A stretch of 64,000 nucleotides of DNA from Anaerolineaceae bacterium UBA1415 (lineage in GTDB: Bacteria > Chloroflexota > Anaerolineae > Anaerolineales > Anaerolineaceae): contig DBPR01000022.1 in the NCBI GenBank assembly GCA_002305635.1, positions 13,032 through 77,031 of the forward strand, in the 5' to 3' direction. Numbering within the stretch: position 1 is the stretch's first letter; every line of letters starts with the position of its first letter. Shown in pieces: positions 43,140-51,518 of the stretch. The notes under the pieces were generated by a model. The model ran no database searches. It had not been told where the DNA came from and saw only the letters and a program-made list of their open reading frames with translations. The position numbers and the translations under genes are program-made.

Positions 43140-44555
43140 TTGAAACCTTTGCTTCACAGTGAAAATGTAAGCTTTAGCTACCCACAAACCAATCGCAGCT
43201 GTGGGCTTTTATCACTGTCCCTGCACCAGGGGGAATCTGCGCTGGTTCATGGTCCCTCAGGCTGCGGCAAAAGCACTCTGGCGCGCTGCCTGGCAGGCTT
43301 GATCCCCCACCTTTATCATGGTCAAATGAATGGTGATGTGTGGATCGGAGAACGCAACACCAAAGAAATGCAATCCTGGGAGATCGCCAGGGAAGTCGGT
43401 TTTGTCTTCCAAAACCCCGCCGCTCAAATGGTGGCATCCACGGTTGAGGATGAACTCCTCTTTGGCCTGGAGAACCTTGGGCTGCCAAAGGAAGAAATTA
43501 AGACCCGTCTCGACTTTGTTGTTGACCAATTCCAACTCAATTCTTTTTTAAAGCGTTCACCCTATACGCTTTCGGGTGGGGAACAGCAAAAGCTTTCCCT
43601 GGCTGCCATCATCGCCATGCAGCCCTCAGTTCTGATCATGGATGAACCTTTGTCCATGCTCGACAGTTCTTCCGCATACGAATTCATCAACTTATTAATA
43701 GAACAACAGGAAGAAGGCAAAAGCCTGGTCTTTTTTGAACATCGTCTTCCATACTTACAGGATTTTCCGGGTCTGAAACGCATTCCCCCGGGCATTGCAA
43801 GCAATGAGCAGCCAGGATCACAGATCCCAACGCTTCCTTATCCCGAAAAAGCGGAAGCCTATTCTATCCGTGTTCAGGGACTTACTGTTTCCTTTGGAAA
43901 GAAAAAGATCCTTGAGGATCTTAACCTTGAATTTAAGGGTGGAGAGCTTGTTGCCCTTGTTGGCAAAAATGGGTCAGGGAAAACAACGCTTTTGCGCTCG
44001 CTGGCTGGCTTGCAGCCTTATGAAGGTTCTATTCGGGTCCTTGGCGATGGACAGAATGAGAGCGATCTTCCACGATTGAACATGGTCTTCCAAAACCCGG
44101 ATACCCAACTGTTCAACCCAACCGTACGGGAAGAGATCCTCTACAAAATTCAACAACCCAACCACGAGCTCTATGAATGGCTGATCCAGGCTCTGAAGCT
44201 GGAAAATTATCAGGAAACGCAGCCTTTGTTGCTTAGTGAGGGTGAAAAAAGACGACTGGCACTGGCAATTACCATCATGCATCCCCATCAGCACGGCATC
44301 CTCCTGGATGAGCCCTCACTTGGTCAGGATCAAAGGCACAAGGACTTGCTCATAGAAATCCTGAAAACCATTTCGCAAGCGGGTTATCTGGTCTTTTTTG
44401 CCACGCACGACATTGAGCTCGCGGCCCATGCTGATCGAATGATCCTGATCAGCGAACAAGGGATCATCGCTGATGGACCGACCCGGAACATCTTGCAAAA
44501 CCAAAATGCCTGGCAGCAGGCTGGTTTGATCTTGCCGCACTGGATTGCACCATGA
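43140..44555 (+). CDS. ECF transporter ATPase, fused A and A' domains
   Basis: A 471-residue cytoplasmic protein with two ABC domains in one chain. The first has Walker A GPSGCGKST (residues 38-46), signature LSGGEQQKLSLA and Walker B LIMDEPLSMLD. The second has GKNGSGKTT, signature LSEGEKRRLALA and GILLDEPSLGQD. QNPAAQMVASTVEDEL and QNPDTQLFNPTVREEI are the Q-helix/Q-loop motifs characteristic of energy-coupling-factor ATPases. The start is a TTG at 43140. It overlaps the T component by 4 bases. Confidence 0.9.
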   Translation: MKPLLHSENVSFSYPQTNRSCGLLSLSLHQGESALVHGPSGCGKSTLARCLAGLIPHLYHGQMNGDVWIGERNTKEMQSWEIAREVGFVFQNPAAQMVASTVEDELLFGLENLGLPKEEIKTRLDFVVDQFQLNSFLKRSPYTLSGGEQQKLSLAAIIAMQPSVLIMDEPLSMLDSSSAYEFINLLIEQQEEGKSLVFFEHRLPYLQDFPGLKRIPPGIASNEQPGSQIPTLPYPEKAEAYSIRVQGLTVSFGKKKILEDLNLEFKGGELVALVGKNGSGKTTLLRSLAGLQPYEGSIRVLGDGQNESDLPRLNMVFQNPDTQLFNPTVREEILYKIQQPNHELYEWLIQALKLENYQETQPLLLSEGEKRRLALAITIMHPHQHGILLDEPSLGQDQRHKDLLIEILKTISQAGYLVFFATHDIELAAHADRMILISEQGIIADGPTRNILQNQNAWQQAGLILPHWIAP

Positions 44556-45277
44556 AGTGGAAGAATCGAAAACCCTTTATCAGCACCGATCTGGAAGAAG
44601 CCTCTCCACTGCGAAATTTCGACCCGCGCGCGAAATTGTTTCTTAGCCTGTGCGCTTCGGTAGTGGTAATGCTGCCTCTTCAACGACTGGTCATTTTTCT
44701 GGGCATTTACATCATATTTATGATTTGGGCTCGGTTATTCTCACGTTTTCTCAAACAGCTGGACAAAATAAAGTGGGTTCTGATCTTTCTTTTCCTTGTC
44801 GATTGGCTGGTGGTAAGTCTCCAACTGGCAGTAGAAGTGACCCTGCGCCTGACCGTCGTCACAAGCGTATTTACGGTTTTGATCGCGACCACAACTCCTG
44901 GCGAATTAGCGCTCGCCCTTGAGCGTTTGGGTCTTCCATATCGCTTTGCGTTCAGCATCAGGCTCGCTTTTCAGAGTTTGAGCATGTTGGAACAGGAATG
45001 GCAGGCGATTTTGGAGGCACAAAAAAGCCGTGGAGTCTTTTCTGATATCATGAACATTCGGACTATATTTACAAAAGTGGGTGATCTGGTCTCACTGACC
45101 GTACCCGCAATTGTGCTCGCGACCAGGCAAGCCTGGGTGATCACCGAGTCCGCAACCGCAAGGGGTTTTGATTCCCCGATGCGGAAGCCATATCGTCAGC
45201 TTTCTTTCACCACCCGCGATTGGGTGCTTGGTATCATATCAGCGGGACTCGTCCTGACGCTGATTTTTTGGAGGTAG
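44552..45277 (+). CDS. ECF transporter transmembrane T component (CbiQ family)
   Basis: A 241-residue membrane protein with about five helices. The two coupling helices that contact the ATPases carry the expected short motifs, EAQKSRG (normally ARG) and ESATARGFD. The DPRAKLFLSL opening is typical of the CbiQ/EcfT family. It overlaps the ATPase gene by 4 bases (ATGA). It links the ATPases to the substrate-binding S component encoded at 45774. Confidence 0.9.
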   Translation: MKWKNRKPFISTDLEEASPLRNFDPRAKLFLSLCASVVVMLPLQRLVIFLGIYIIFMIWARLFSRFLKQLDKIKWVLIFLFLVDWLVVSLQLAVEVTLRLTVVTSVFTVLIATTTPGELALALERLGLPYRFAFSIRLAFQSLSMLEQEWQAILEAQKSRGVFSDIMNIRTIFTKVGDLVSLTVPAIVLATRQAWVITESATARGFDSPMRKPYRQLSFTTRDWVLGIISAGLVLTLIFWR

Positions 45278-45279
45278 TT

Positions 45280-45777
45280 ATGAGTCAAAAGAAACGTATC
45301 ATTCTCGCGGTCGGTTTGATCATTGTATTAGTCGCTGTTGTGCTCGGATTGGAAAGCCTGCGCGCCAAAATCATCGCAAAGGATCGGGATGTCAGCCTGA
45401 ACCCCGGTGATATACCGGTTTACAAGGATGGCGAACTGCTCGCCGCAGTTAACAGCGAAGACCTTGCGGATCTGCAAATGGTGCAATTCACTGACGCGGA
45501 ACAAGGCAAAGTGCAGGAAGGATGGCTGATTCTAAACATTATGGAGAAGTACTTTGAAACCAGGCATTTCTCAGATTCGCTCCAGTTTGTGTTTTCGAGC
45601 TCCAGCCGCAACAAATCCATCGCATTAAGCTGGGAAGAAATTGCCGAACCAGAGAATATGGTCATGTTTGACCTTTCCGGGCGAGGAACCTTAAAACTGG
45701 TGTCAAAGCTCGAAAAACTGGATGTTCGCGACGAATGGGTCCAGGACGTTGACAGAATCGAGATCATTGAACCATGA
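45280..45777 (+). CDS. Membrane-anchored small protein resembling the molybdopterin fold
   Basis: A 165-residue protein with one N-terminal helix (residues 6-24) and an extracytoplasmic domain. The pattern GDIPVYKDGELLAAV, WLILNIMEKYF and SWEEIAEPENMVMFDLSGRG followed by a VDRIEIIEP end resembles the reduced molybdopterin-oxidoreductase core seen in the first gene of the operon, though more weakly. The start at 45280 has GGAGGT just upstream. Its end overlaps the S-component gene by 4 bases. It may act as a second extracytoplasmic binding subunit. Confidence 0.55.
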   Translation: MSQKKRIILAVGLIIVLVAVVLGLESLRAKIIAKDRDVSLNPGDIPVYKDGELLAAVNSEDLADLQMVQFTDAEQGKVQEGWLILNIMEKYFETRHFSDSLQFVFSSSSRNKSIALSWEEIAEPENMVMFDLSGRGTLKLVSKLEKLDVRDEWVQDVDRIEIIEP

Positions 45778-46319
45778 AAAAGAAATATTTCTCAACTTTC
45801 CAGTTAATTGTATTGACCTTATTCTCCGCGCTGATCGTTGCCGCCAAGATCGCCTTGCGCCTCCCGATCCAACTCCCTGGTCATTCAGGGTTATTCTGGA
45901 TGGCGATCATGATCGTTGCCACACGAGTTGTCCCCAAAAAAGGTGCGGCAAGCTTTGTGGGCATAGTTTCTGGCATCATGGCAACATTTATGGGCCTGGG
46001 AGATTTCGGTTCCCTGAACACACTCATATCCTATTCAGCCATTGGGATTGGGGTCGACCTGGCTTTACTTTTGTTGGGCAACCCAGAGAATCTGGTGGTG
46101 GCAACGCTGGTAGGGATCATCGGTCATTTTGCCAAGTTCCTGGTCAAGTGGGCTTTTGGAGCGATCTCAGGAGCACCTCTCGGATTTGTCGCCCTTGGGT
46201 TAGCCAGGTCTATCATTAGCTATCTTGTCTTTGGCGCTTTGGGTGGGCTCTTAGGCGGCCTGACCCTGCTTGCGCTCAAAAAAGCCGGCTTCTTCGCCTA
46301 CCTGGCAGAGAAGAAATAA
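45774..46319 (+). CDS. Probable ECF transporter substrate-binding S component
   Basis: A 181-residue membrane protein with about six helices, the size and layout of ECF S components. The N-terminal helix contains the AxxxA-like spacing (LFSALIVAAKIALRL) used for docking to the T component. VVPKKGAASFVGIVSGIMATFMG resembles the YkoE/ThiW-type group, but the substrate is not evident. It ends the operon and is followed by a terminator. That no vitamin-specific family could be named, together with the molybdopterin-fold neighbours, points to an unusual substrate. Confidence 0.75.
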   Translation: MKKKYFSTFQLIVLTLFSALIVAAKIALRLPIQLPGHSGLFWMAIMIVATRVVPKKGAASFVGIVSGIMATFMGLGDFGSLNTLISYSAIGIGVDLALLLLGNPENLVVATLVGIIGHFAKFLVKWAFGAISGAPLGFVALGLARSIISYLVFGALGGLLGGLTLLALKKAGFFAYLAEKK

Positions 46320-46377
46320 TGCCCTCAACAGTCGCAATATAAGATTCCCCACCCGGTAAATCAATTCCAAATCAATA

Positions 46378-46407
46378 ACGGCACCTCAACCCGGGTGCCG
46401 TTTTTTC
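46378..46407 (+). terminator. Intrinsic terminator of the ECF operon
   Basis: ACGGCACC (46378-46385) pairs with GGTGCCGT (46394-46401), followed by six T. It lies 58 bases after the S-component gene. Confidence 0.88.
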
Positions 46408-46553
46408 TTATTCCTTACATCTTTTGGTAGCTTTTTTTAAAGAGTTGTAGATAGGTTAACAAGGCATTACCAAATTGTGAGTTAAAATAATCGAACAATT
46501 CAAGCCGACGCGCATAACGAAACGCCGGTAATAATATTAAGGAGTTTTACCGA

Positions 46554-47642
46554 ATGAAATCCAAATTTTTTGTTTTCGTACTGATCGCTATGCTTGTTTT
46601 AGCCTCATGCGGACCAAAACAAAACACCCAACCCGAAGCAACCGATACTGATACCGCGCTGCCGATGGTTGTAGATCAGACAAGTAATGAATATCCTGTT
46701 GAAGAATCAACTCAAGCTGCCACACAGGAAACCCAACCACAGGCAACTTATCCTGCCAGTGATTCGGAAACGGCTGCTGAAACTGAGGAGCCGCTGGCAG
46801 TCACGGTTCTGGCGCCCAACTCGACCACTTCCATCCCCATTCTCCTGGCGGCGAAATATCTTCCCGGCCTCAATGTTGAAATCTTCGAAAACCACCCTCA
46901 GGCGAACGCACAATTCACAGCCGGAGAAGACCTCGTTTTAGTGACCGGTCTCTCCGTTGGTTTTGACATGTTCAAAAACGGAGTACCCCTGCAACTGATC
47001 AACACCAACGTGACCGGCCTTTCCTACATCGTCAGCTGCAATGTTGAGATCAACAGTTTCGCTGACCTGGCCGGGCATGAGATCTATCTGCCCTTTGAAG
47101 GCTCGCCTTTGGAAGAAACCACGAAATTCTTTGTTGAACAAGCTGGCCTGGTTTATGGCGAAGACGTAAAACCGATCTACGCCCCGTTCGAAACCTCGAC
47201 CGCGCTGATCAAGAATGGTGACGACGCCATTGTTGCCATGCCGCAACCCGCGGCGACAGCCATGGCTGCCCAGCCTTGTGGTCATTTGGGAGCCAGTTTT
47301 TACGATGTCTGGAACAGCGTCACTGGTGACAGCGATGGTTATCCGCAGGTGGGCGCTTTTGCCAAAGCCGCGTTTACCAGCGCTCATCCTGAGTGGGTGA
47401 AAGCTTTCAATGAAGCTGTCGCCAAAGCCATCGCGGTGATGCAGGCAAACCCGGAAGCAGCGGTGAACGAAGTCGCTGAAAAGTTCTCTTTCCCGGTGCC
47501 TGTTTTGCTGAAAGCCTTGCAAGCGACCAAATTCACAGTACAATCTGATCAGGAAATGAAAGACGCTGTCATTCATTACTATACTACGATCGGAAAACCA
47601 CTGGATGAAAGCTACGAGGCGATCTTCTACTCCCTTCCTTAA
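46554..47642 (+). CDS. NMT1/SsuA-type ABC binding lipoprotein
   Basis: A 362-residue lipoprotein with lipobox LASC (Cys19), a Thr/Gln/Glu-rich linker of about 60 residues, then a binding domain of the NMT1/THI5-like group (about residues 82-360). Typical segments are VTVLAPNSTTSIPILLAAKY, the HEIYLPFEGSPLEETTKFFV helix and AMPQPAATAMA. Relatives bind sulfonates, pyrimidine precursors or nitrate-like ligands. AAGGAG precedes the start. The permease and ATPase genes overlap its end and each other, so the three form a complete importer. Confidence 0.8.
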   Translation: MKSKFFVFVLIAMLVLASCGPKQNTQPEATDTDTALPMVVDQTSNEYPVEESTQAATQETQPQATYPASDSETAAETEEPLAVTVLAPNSTTSIPILLAAKYLPGLNVEIFENHPQANAQFTAGEDLVLVTGLSVGFDMFKNGVPLQLINTNVTGLSYIVSCNVEINSFADLAGHEIYLPFEGSPLEETTKFFVEQAGLVYGEDVKPIYAPFETSTALIKNGDDAIVAMPQPAATAMAAQPCGHLGASFYDVWNSVTGDSDGYPQVGAFAKAAFTSAHPEWVKAFNEAVAKAIAVMQANPEAAVNEVAEKFSFPVPVLLKALQATKFTVQSDQEMKDAVIHYYTTIGKPLDESYEAIFYSLP

Positions 47643-48366
47643 TGAACTTGCTGGGTTCGGACTGCTCATGGTTCTATGGGCAGTCCTTTCCCTCTTTTTC
47701 CCTGTTTACATCATTCCCTCACCGGCTGAGGTTCTGCAAAACCTGCCCGAGTTTTTGAATGCTCGTTTTTTTGCCGCGTTAGGTATTACGCTCTGGCGCA
47801 TTTTTGTTGGTTTTTCCGTTTCGATCCTGATCGGCACTGCCCTCGCCACACTCTTATCCAACACCAAACTGTCTGATCCGGTCAGCGCCATGGTGCAGGC
47901 CTTTCAGGTCATCCCGGCGGTAACGGTTGGGGTGATCCTGGTGATCGTTTTTGGCGTTGGCAGCGCGCCGCCCATACTGTTGATCACATTAATGACCTTA
48001 CCGCTCATTTTTATGAACACGCTGCAGGCTCTGAAATTCCCTGATCCAAAACAGGTCGAATATCTTGATTCCATCAAAGCCGATCGAAAACTGCGTTTTT
48101 CAACCTTAATGAAACCTCAGATCATCAAGATCACCCGCATCAATCTGATCTTGGGCTTTAGCATGGCATCCAAGATCGCCGTGACCGGGGAATTCATCGG
48201 TTCCCAGGACGGTTTGGGTTACCTGCTCAATAAAGCCAGGCTGGTTTTCGCGATGAAGGAAGTTTTTTTCTACATTCTCCTTTTCATCCTGCTCACAGTT
48301 CTGTTTCAGGGTTTGGTGGAACTGGTCTATGCCACCTTCCTAAGGAAGTACACCTATGGCGACTGA
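47605..48366 (+). CDS. SsuC/TauC-type ABC permease
   Basis: A 253-residue membrane protein with about six helices. The N-terminal IIPSPAEVLQNLPEFL and the EAA-like loop YLDSIKADRKLRFSTLMKP are typical of the SsuC/TauC/ThiX permeases. The start at 47605 lies inside the preceding gene (38-base overlap). The only other in-frame ATG, at 47668, would remove part of the first helix. It overlaps the ATPase gene by 11 bases. Confidence 0.85.
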   Translation: MKATRRSSTPFLNELAGFGLLMVLWAVLSLFFPVYIIPSPAEVLQNLPEFLNARFFAALGITLWRIFVGFSVSILIGTALATLLSNTKLSDPVSAMVQAFQVIPAVTVGVILVIVFGVGSAPPILLITLMTLPLIFMNTLQALKFPDPKQVEYLDSIKADRKLRFSTLMKPQIIKITRINLILGFSMASKIAVTGEFIGSQDGLGYLLNKARLVFAMKEVFFYILLFILLTVLFQGLVELVYATFLRKYTYGD

Positions 48367-49036
48367 TCCCCAACCCCAGATCGTGCTGGAAGTTACAGCG
48401 ATCAACAAGAAATTCAACCACGAAGCGGTCATCACCGATTTCAGTTTCAGGATGTCCCAGGGCGAGAGGCTTTTGCTGTTCGCGCCAAGCGGGGCCGGCA
48501 AAACCACTCTGCTGCGCATTCTGTCGGGGCTGCTGGCGGCCGATTCCGGCAGCTATGCCTACCCGACCGGCGCGGAACTGCATATTGTTTTCCAGGAGCC
48601 TCGTCTTTTTCCTTATCTGACGGTTGATGAAAATATCCGTCTGCCGCTGAAAAGCCCTCATTTCGCTTCAAAAACGAACGCGTTGGAAAAACTTGCCGGG
48701 TGGTACAAACTTGTCGGATTGGATGGTTATCAGGACGATTATCCACACACGCTGAGTGGGGGTATGAAGCGCAAAGTATCCCTTTTGCGCGCCCTGGTCA
48801 CACTGCCTGAACTGCTCGTCCTTGATGAGCCTTTCCAGTCGCTCGACAAAGATTCACGGGAAGCTTTTGTGCATTCGATCTTTCCGGAAATCCCCAATTT
48901 GAGCGTCTTGTTTACCTCGCATGACATTCTGGACGTCGAGATCATCGCGACTTCGATCTTATTGATCAAGTCCCCAAAATTACAGAATCCGATTATAATA
49001 AGTTCGGCTGAATTTGTGAGGTCGTTCACAAATTAG
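48356..49036 (+). CDS. SsuB/TauB-type ABC ATPase
   Basis: A 226-residue ATPase with Walker A APSGAGKTT, Q-loop VFQEPRLFPYLTV, signature LSGGMKRKVSLLRAL and Walker B LLVLDEPFQSLD. It completes the importer with the two preceding genes. Its last codons overlap the Rex-type operator of the hydrogenase operon (49014-49031), so the 3' end of this gene also serves as regulatory DNA. Confidence 0.88.
   Translation: MATDPQPQIVLEVTAINKKFNHEAVITDFSFRMSQGERLLLFAPSGAGKTTLLRILSGLLAADSGSYAYPTGAELHIVFQEPRLFPYLTVDENIRLPLKSPHFASKTNALEKLAGWYKLVGLDGYQDDYPHTLSGGMKRKVSLLRALVTLPELLVLDEPFQSLDKDSREAFVHSIFPEIPNLSVLFTSHDILDVEIIATSILLIKSPKLQNPIIISSAEFVRSFTN
49014..49031. promoter_or_regulatory. Rex-type operator upstream of hydCBA
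   Basis: TTGTGA (49014-49019), six bases, TCACAA (49026-49031). This equals the 18-base Rex consensus, and the palindrome extends to AATTTGTGA/TCACAAATT (49011-49034). A TATAAT at 48994-48999 lies just upstream. Rex proteins leave such sites when NADH rises, so the hydrogenase would be induced by a high NADH/NAD+ ratio. Confidence 0.8.
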
Positions 49037-49087
49037 CTTTTTTGCGTAAACAAACCGAATTTATTCGGAAAAATATTGAGGAGAAAT

Positions 49088-49627
49088 ATGACCGAACAAA
49101 AAAGTCCTTGTTGCACGGAGTCCAATCCGGGTTTCATCGAATTGGACGCCTACATTGATTCGCTGAAGATCGATCCAATAGATCCTGAGCGAAAAGAAAA
49201 GCTGATTATGACTTTGCATAAAGCACAGAGCATTTTCGGCTACCTTCCTGCTGAGGTACAAAAGTTTATTGCCAACAGATTCGCAGTCTCTCACGCGCAC
49301 GTCTCTGGTGTGATTAGTTTTTACAACTATTTCACCACGACCCCAAAAGGCAAAACAAAAATTAGCATTTGTATGGGTACGGCTTGCTACGTGAACGGCG
49401 CAAATAAAATCCTACAGGATTTTGAAAATGCCCTGGGGATCAAAGCTGGACAAGTCACCCCCGACGGTCGCTTTTCGATCGAGACTTTGCGCTGTGTTGG
49501 TGCTTGCGTCTTAGCTCCCGTAGTGTTAGTCAACGACCATGTTTACGGCAAAGTTAAGCAAGGACAAGCAGAAAAAATCATAGAAGAATACCTCGTCGAA
49601 TACGGTGAGAAAGTTGAGGAGCAATAA
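49088..49627 (+). CDS. hydC: Hydrogenase subunit, NuoE-like (HydC)
   Basis: A 179-residue protein of the 24 kDa NADH dehydrogenase subunit family. It binds one [2Fe-2S] cluster through CMGTAC and CVGAC. The N-terminal helical part (KLIMTLHKAQSIFGYLP) and HVSGVISFYNYFTTTPKGK are typical of NuoE/HydC. In trimeric hydrogenases it relays electrons between the flavin subunit and the H-cluster subunit. The start at 49088 follows GAGGAGA. A TTG at 49076 is inside that site. The stop codon overlaps the next start (TAATG). Confidence 0.9.
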   Translation: MTEQKSPCCTESNPGFIELDAYIDSLKIDPIDPERKEKLIMTLHKAQSIFGYLPAEVQKFIANRFAVSHAHVSGVISFYNYFTTTPKGKTKISICMGTACYVNGANKILQDFENALGIKAGQVTPDGRFSIETLRCVGACVLAPVVLVNDHVYGKVKQGQAEKIIEEYLVEYGEKVEEQ

Positions 49628-51507
49628 TGTCAACAAGAATTGAAAACTTTGAGCAACTCAGGCAAAAATATGAGGAGTGCAAACGCCTCGTTGAAGTTCG
49701 TGCTGATCCCGACTATGACGGTGATAAAAAATTCATCCTGGTTTGTGGCGGCCCAGGTTGTGTCTCTTTAAAAAGTTTGCAACTTGTTGAAAATTTCGAA
49801 AAACTGATCAAAGAACATGGGCTTGAAAATAAAGTCCAGGCCAGCATCTCAGGTTGCTTCGGTTTTTGTGAAAAAGGTCCGCTCGTCAATATCTTCCCCG
49901 AAAACATCTTCTATGTTCAGGTGAAACCAGAAGATGCCAAAGATATCTTTGAACAACACATTTTGAACAACAAAGTCGTTGACCGTTTGGTTTATATTGA
50001 ACCCGTTTCGCAAAAAAGCATGACCGACTCGCTGGAAATGCCATTCTACAAACGACAAATGCGCATCGCCTTGCGCAACTGCGGCTTGATTGACCCCGAG
50101 ATCGTCGAAGAATACCTCGGTGTTGGTGGCTATCAGTCCCTGGCAAAAGTTATCACCCAAATGACCCCCGAAGAAGCGATTGAGATCATGAAACGATCTG
50201 GTCTTGGTGGCCGTGGTGGTGCTGGTTTTTCAACCGGACGCAAATGGGAATTTGGCCGCATGTACAAGGGCGACCGTAAATATGTCATTTGCAACGCTGA
50301 CGAAGGAGACCCCGGTGCTTTCATGGATCGCGCCATCATGGAAGGCGACGCGCACAGCGTAATTGAAGGCATGGCAATTGCCGCTTACTGTATCGGTGCT
50401 GATCAGGGCTATGTTTATATCCGCGCTGAATACCCTCAGGCTGTCAAAAGACTGCAAATTGCCATTGACGCAGCTCGTAAACTCGGTTTGCTTGGCAAGA
50501 ACATTCTTGGAACTGGCTTCAACTTTGACGTCGATGTACGTCTTGGTGCTGGCGCCTTCGTTTGTGGTGAAGAAACCGCGCTGATTCAGTCCATCCAGGG
50601 CAACCGCGGCGAGCCCACCACCAAACCACCTTTCCCTGCGGAAAGAGGTTTGTGGCAAAAGCCTACCGTTGTGAACAATGTTGAAACCCTGGCAAACGTG
50701 CCGGTGATCTTTGAAAAAGGTCCCGAATGGTTCGCTCAAATCGGTACCGAAAATTCAAAGGGCACCAAGGTCTTCGCACTGGCTGGTAAAGTCAACAATG
50801 TTGGTCTGGTTGAAGTTCCCATGGGCACCACCCTGCGCCAGCTGATTTTCGAAATAGGTGGGGGCGTTCGTGATGGCGGTAAGTTCAAAGCCGCTCAATC
50901 CGGTGGGCCTTCCGGTGGTTGTATTCCTGAACAATTCCTCGATACCCCGATCGACTACCAATCCCTTAGCAAGATCGGCTCCATGATGGGTTCCGGCGGT
51001 ATGATCGTCATGTCTGACAGTGACTGCATGGTCAACATTGCCCGCTTCTATCTTGAATTCGTCGTTGAAGAATCCTGCGGACGCTGTGTGCCTTGCCGTA
51101 TCGGAACCAAGCGTATGCTTGAAATATTAACTGATATCACCAAAGGCAAGGGTACCTTAGACACACTTGCCGAATTGCAGTCGCTGGCTGAAACTATTCC
51201 GGATACAGCGCTTTGTGGTCTTGGACAAACCGCGCCAAACCCTGTGCTTAGCACCCTGCGCTACTTCATGGACGAATACAAAGCCCATGTTGAAGAAAAA
51301 CGCTGTCCGGCTGGTGTTTGTACCGATCTTCTCCACTACGAGATTCTCCCTGAAAAATGTATCGGTTGTACATCCTGTGCCCGTGGTTGCCCGGTCAACT
51401 GTATTTCCGGTTCGCCCAAGCAAACCCACGTCATCGATCAAGAAAAGTGCATCAAGTGTGGCAATTGTCTCCAAAAATGTCGCTTTGGTGCGGTAATTCG
51501 TAAATAA
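49627..51507 (+). CDS. hydB: Hydrogenase subunit, NuoF-like flavoprotein (HydB)
   Basis: A 626-residue NADH- and FMN-binding subunit. In order: a thioredoxin-like [2Fe-2S] domain (Cys40, 45, 77 and 81), the NuoF core with the NADH site GLGGRGGAGFSTG and the FMN site VICNADEGDPGAFMDR, the SLBB part, the [4Fe-4S] motif SCGRCVPCRIGTKRM, and a C-terminal two-cluster ferredoxin domain (CIGCTSCARGCP, CIKCGNCLQKC). This architecture is that of HydB in electron-bifurcating hydrogenases, which couple NADH and ferredoxin to hydrogen. Its start overlaps the hydC stop. Confidence 0.95.
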   Translation: MSTRIENFEQLRQKYEECKRLVEVRADPDYDGDKKFILVCGGPGCVSLKSLQLVENFEKLIKEHGLENKVQASISGCFGFCEKGPLVNIFPENIFYVQVKPEDAKDIFEQHILNNKVVDRLVYIEPVSQKSMTDSLEMPFYKRQMRIALRNCGLIDPEIVEEYLGVGGYQSLAKVITQMTPEEAIEIMKRSGLGGRGGAGFSTGRKWEFGRMYKGDRKYVICNADEGDPGAFMDRAIMEGDAHSVIEGMAIAAYCIGADQGYVYIRAEYPQAVKRLQIAIDAARKLGLLGKNILGTGFNFDVDVRLGAGAFVCGEETALIQSIQGNRGEPTTKPPFPAERGLWQKPTVVNNVETLANVPVIFEKGPEWFAQIGTENSKGTKVFALAGKVNNVGLVEVPMGTTLRQLIFEIGGGVRDGGKFKAAQSGGPSGGCIPEQFLDTPIDYQSLSKIGSMMGSGGMIVMSDSDCMVNIARFYLEFVVEESCGRCVPCRIGTKRMLEILTDITKGKGTLDTLAELQSLAETIPDTALCGLGQTAPNPVLSTLRYFMDEYKAHVEEKRCPAGVCTDLLHYEILPEKCIGCTSCARGCPVNCISGSPKQTHVIDQEKCIKCGNCLQKCRFGAVIRK

Positions 51508-51518
51508 GGAACAGATAT

